Source: Tannerella sp. (lineage in GTDB: Bacteria > Bacteroidota > Bacteroidia > Bacteroidales > Tannerellaceae). From it: a stretch of 42,289 bases of DNA. The notes below the pieces were generated by a model. That model was given only the letters and a program-made list of their open reading frames with translations, searched no databases and was not told the DNA's origin. Location: the NCBI GenBank assembly GCA_031285565.1, contig JAITVY010000116.1:1-42289 (forward strand). Direction: 5' to 3'. This document shows positions 42,235-42,289 of this stretch, piece by piece (positions within the stretch are counted from its first letter, which is position 1; each line of letters begins with the position of its first letter). Position numbers and translations under genes: made by a program.

Positions 42235-42289
42235 ATGCAAAAAGACGGTTATAGTTTACTGTTACCATCGGGTTTGTTAGATTACTTCC
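42235..42289 (+). CDS. Partial CDS, possible ISAon1-type transposase N-terminal protein
   Basis: Only 18 codons before the window ends: MQKDGYSLLLPSGLLDYF. The phrase LLLPSGLLDYF resembles the start of the N-terminal-region protein of ISAon1-family insertion sequences, common in Bacteroides. With so few residues this is tentative. If right, an IS element begins between 42192 and 42235. Confidence 0.4.
   Translation, partial: MQKDGYSLLLPSGLLDYF

Overview
The window looks like a chromosomal segment of a gut-type Bacteroidales, most like Parabacteroides/Tannerellaceae. The reasons are: many promoter -7 boxes of the Bacteroidetes form TAnnTTTG, A-rich rather than Shine-Dalgarno leaders, lipoproteins with an acidic stretch after the lipobox Cys, secreted BspA-type proteins with a type IX secretion (T9SS)-like C-terminal domain, and a DUF3244/TPR pair. 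The genus is inference; no marker gene is present.

Layout. (1) 1-6081: host genes, namely a cupin-HTH regulator, an acyl-CoA synthetase and a large AsmA-like protein. (2) About 6058-16131: a decayed prophage. It keeps a lysis cassette (candidate unimolecular spanin, M15 endopeptidase, holin), tail genes (a 59-residue ORF, a tail-chaperone-like pseudogene with two lesions, tail tube, tail terminator, HK97-gp10-like), a tRNA-Met inside the tail module, a glucosaminidase, a divergent promoter with a palindromic operator, a possible lipoprotein cargo gene, a leftward early cluster with a NinB-like protein, and an S24 repressor with three operator-like palindromes. No integrase, transposase, terminase, portal, capsid or tape measure is visible. 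(3) 16437-25046: a GATase-like protein lacking its Cys nucleophile, DUF3244 + TPR regulator-like lipoprotein, and two paralogous BspA-like proteins, each followed by a related palindromic element. (4) 25434-27936: a broken nucleotidyltransferase-HEPN gene, DsrE-like, AlkD-like and a small secreted protein. (5) 28463-38160: a same-strand run of immunity-type genes (HEAT, SMI1/KNR4-like, WG repeat, Imm26-like, lipoproteins, five-repeat beta-flower) without any toxin gene. (6) 38180-41258: an S66 LD-carboxypeptidase/MccF-like peptidase, then on the other strand an operon of a stand-alone adenylation enzyme and a GNAT. (7) 41769-end: an HTH regulator and the first codons of a transposase-like ORF cut by the window edge.

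The strongest candidate for an under-described system is the orphan immunity-type array at 28463-38160, which resembles the acquired interbacterial defence clusters described in Bacteroidales. Other items worth checking are the u-spanin-like lysis protein, the initiator-like tRNA with a promoter abutting its 5' end, the tandem 21-bp-phased operators at 11632-11675, and the Cys-to-Asn GATase. All family assignments come from reading motifs by eye; no database search was run.
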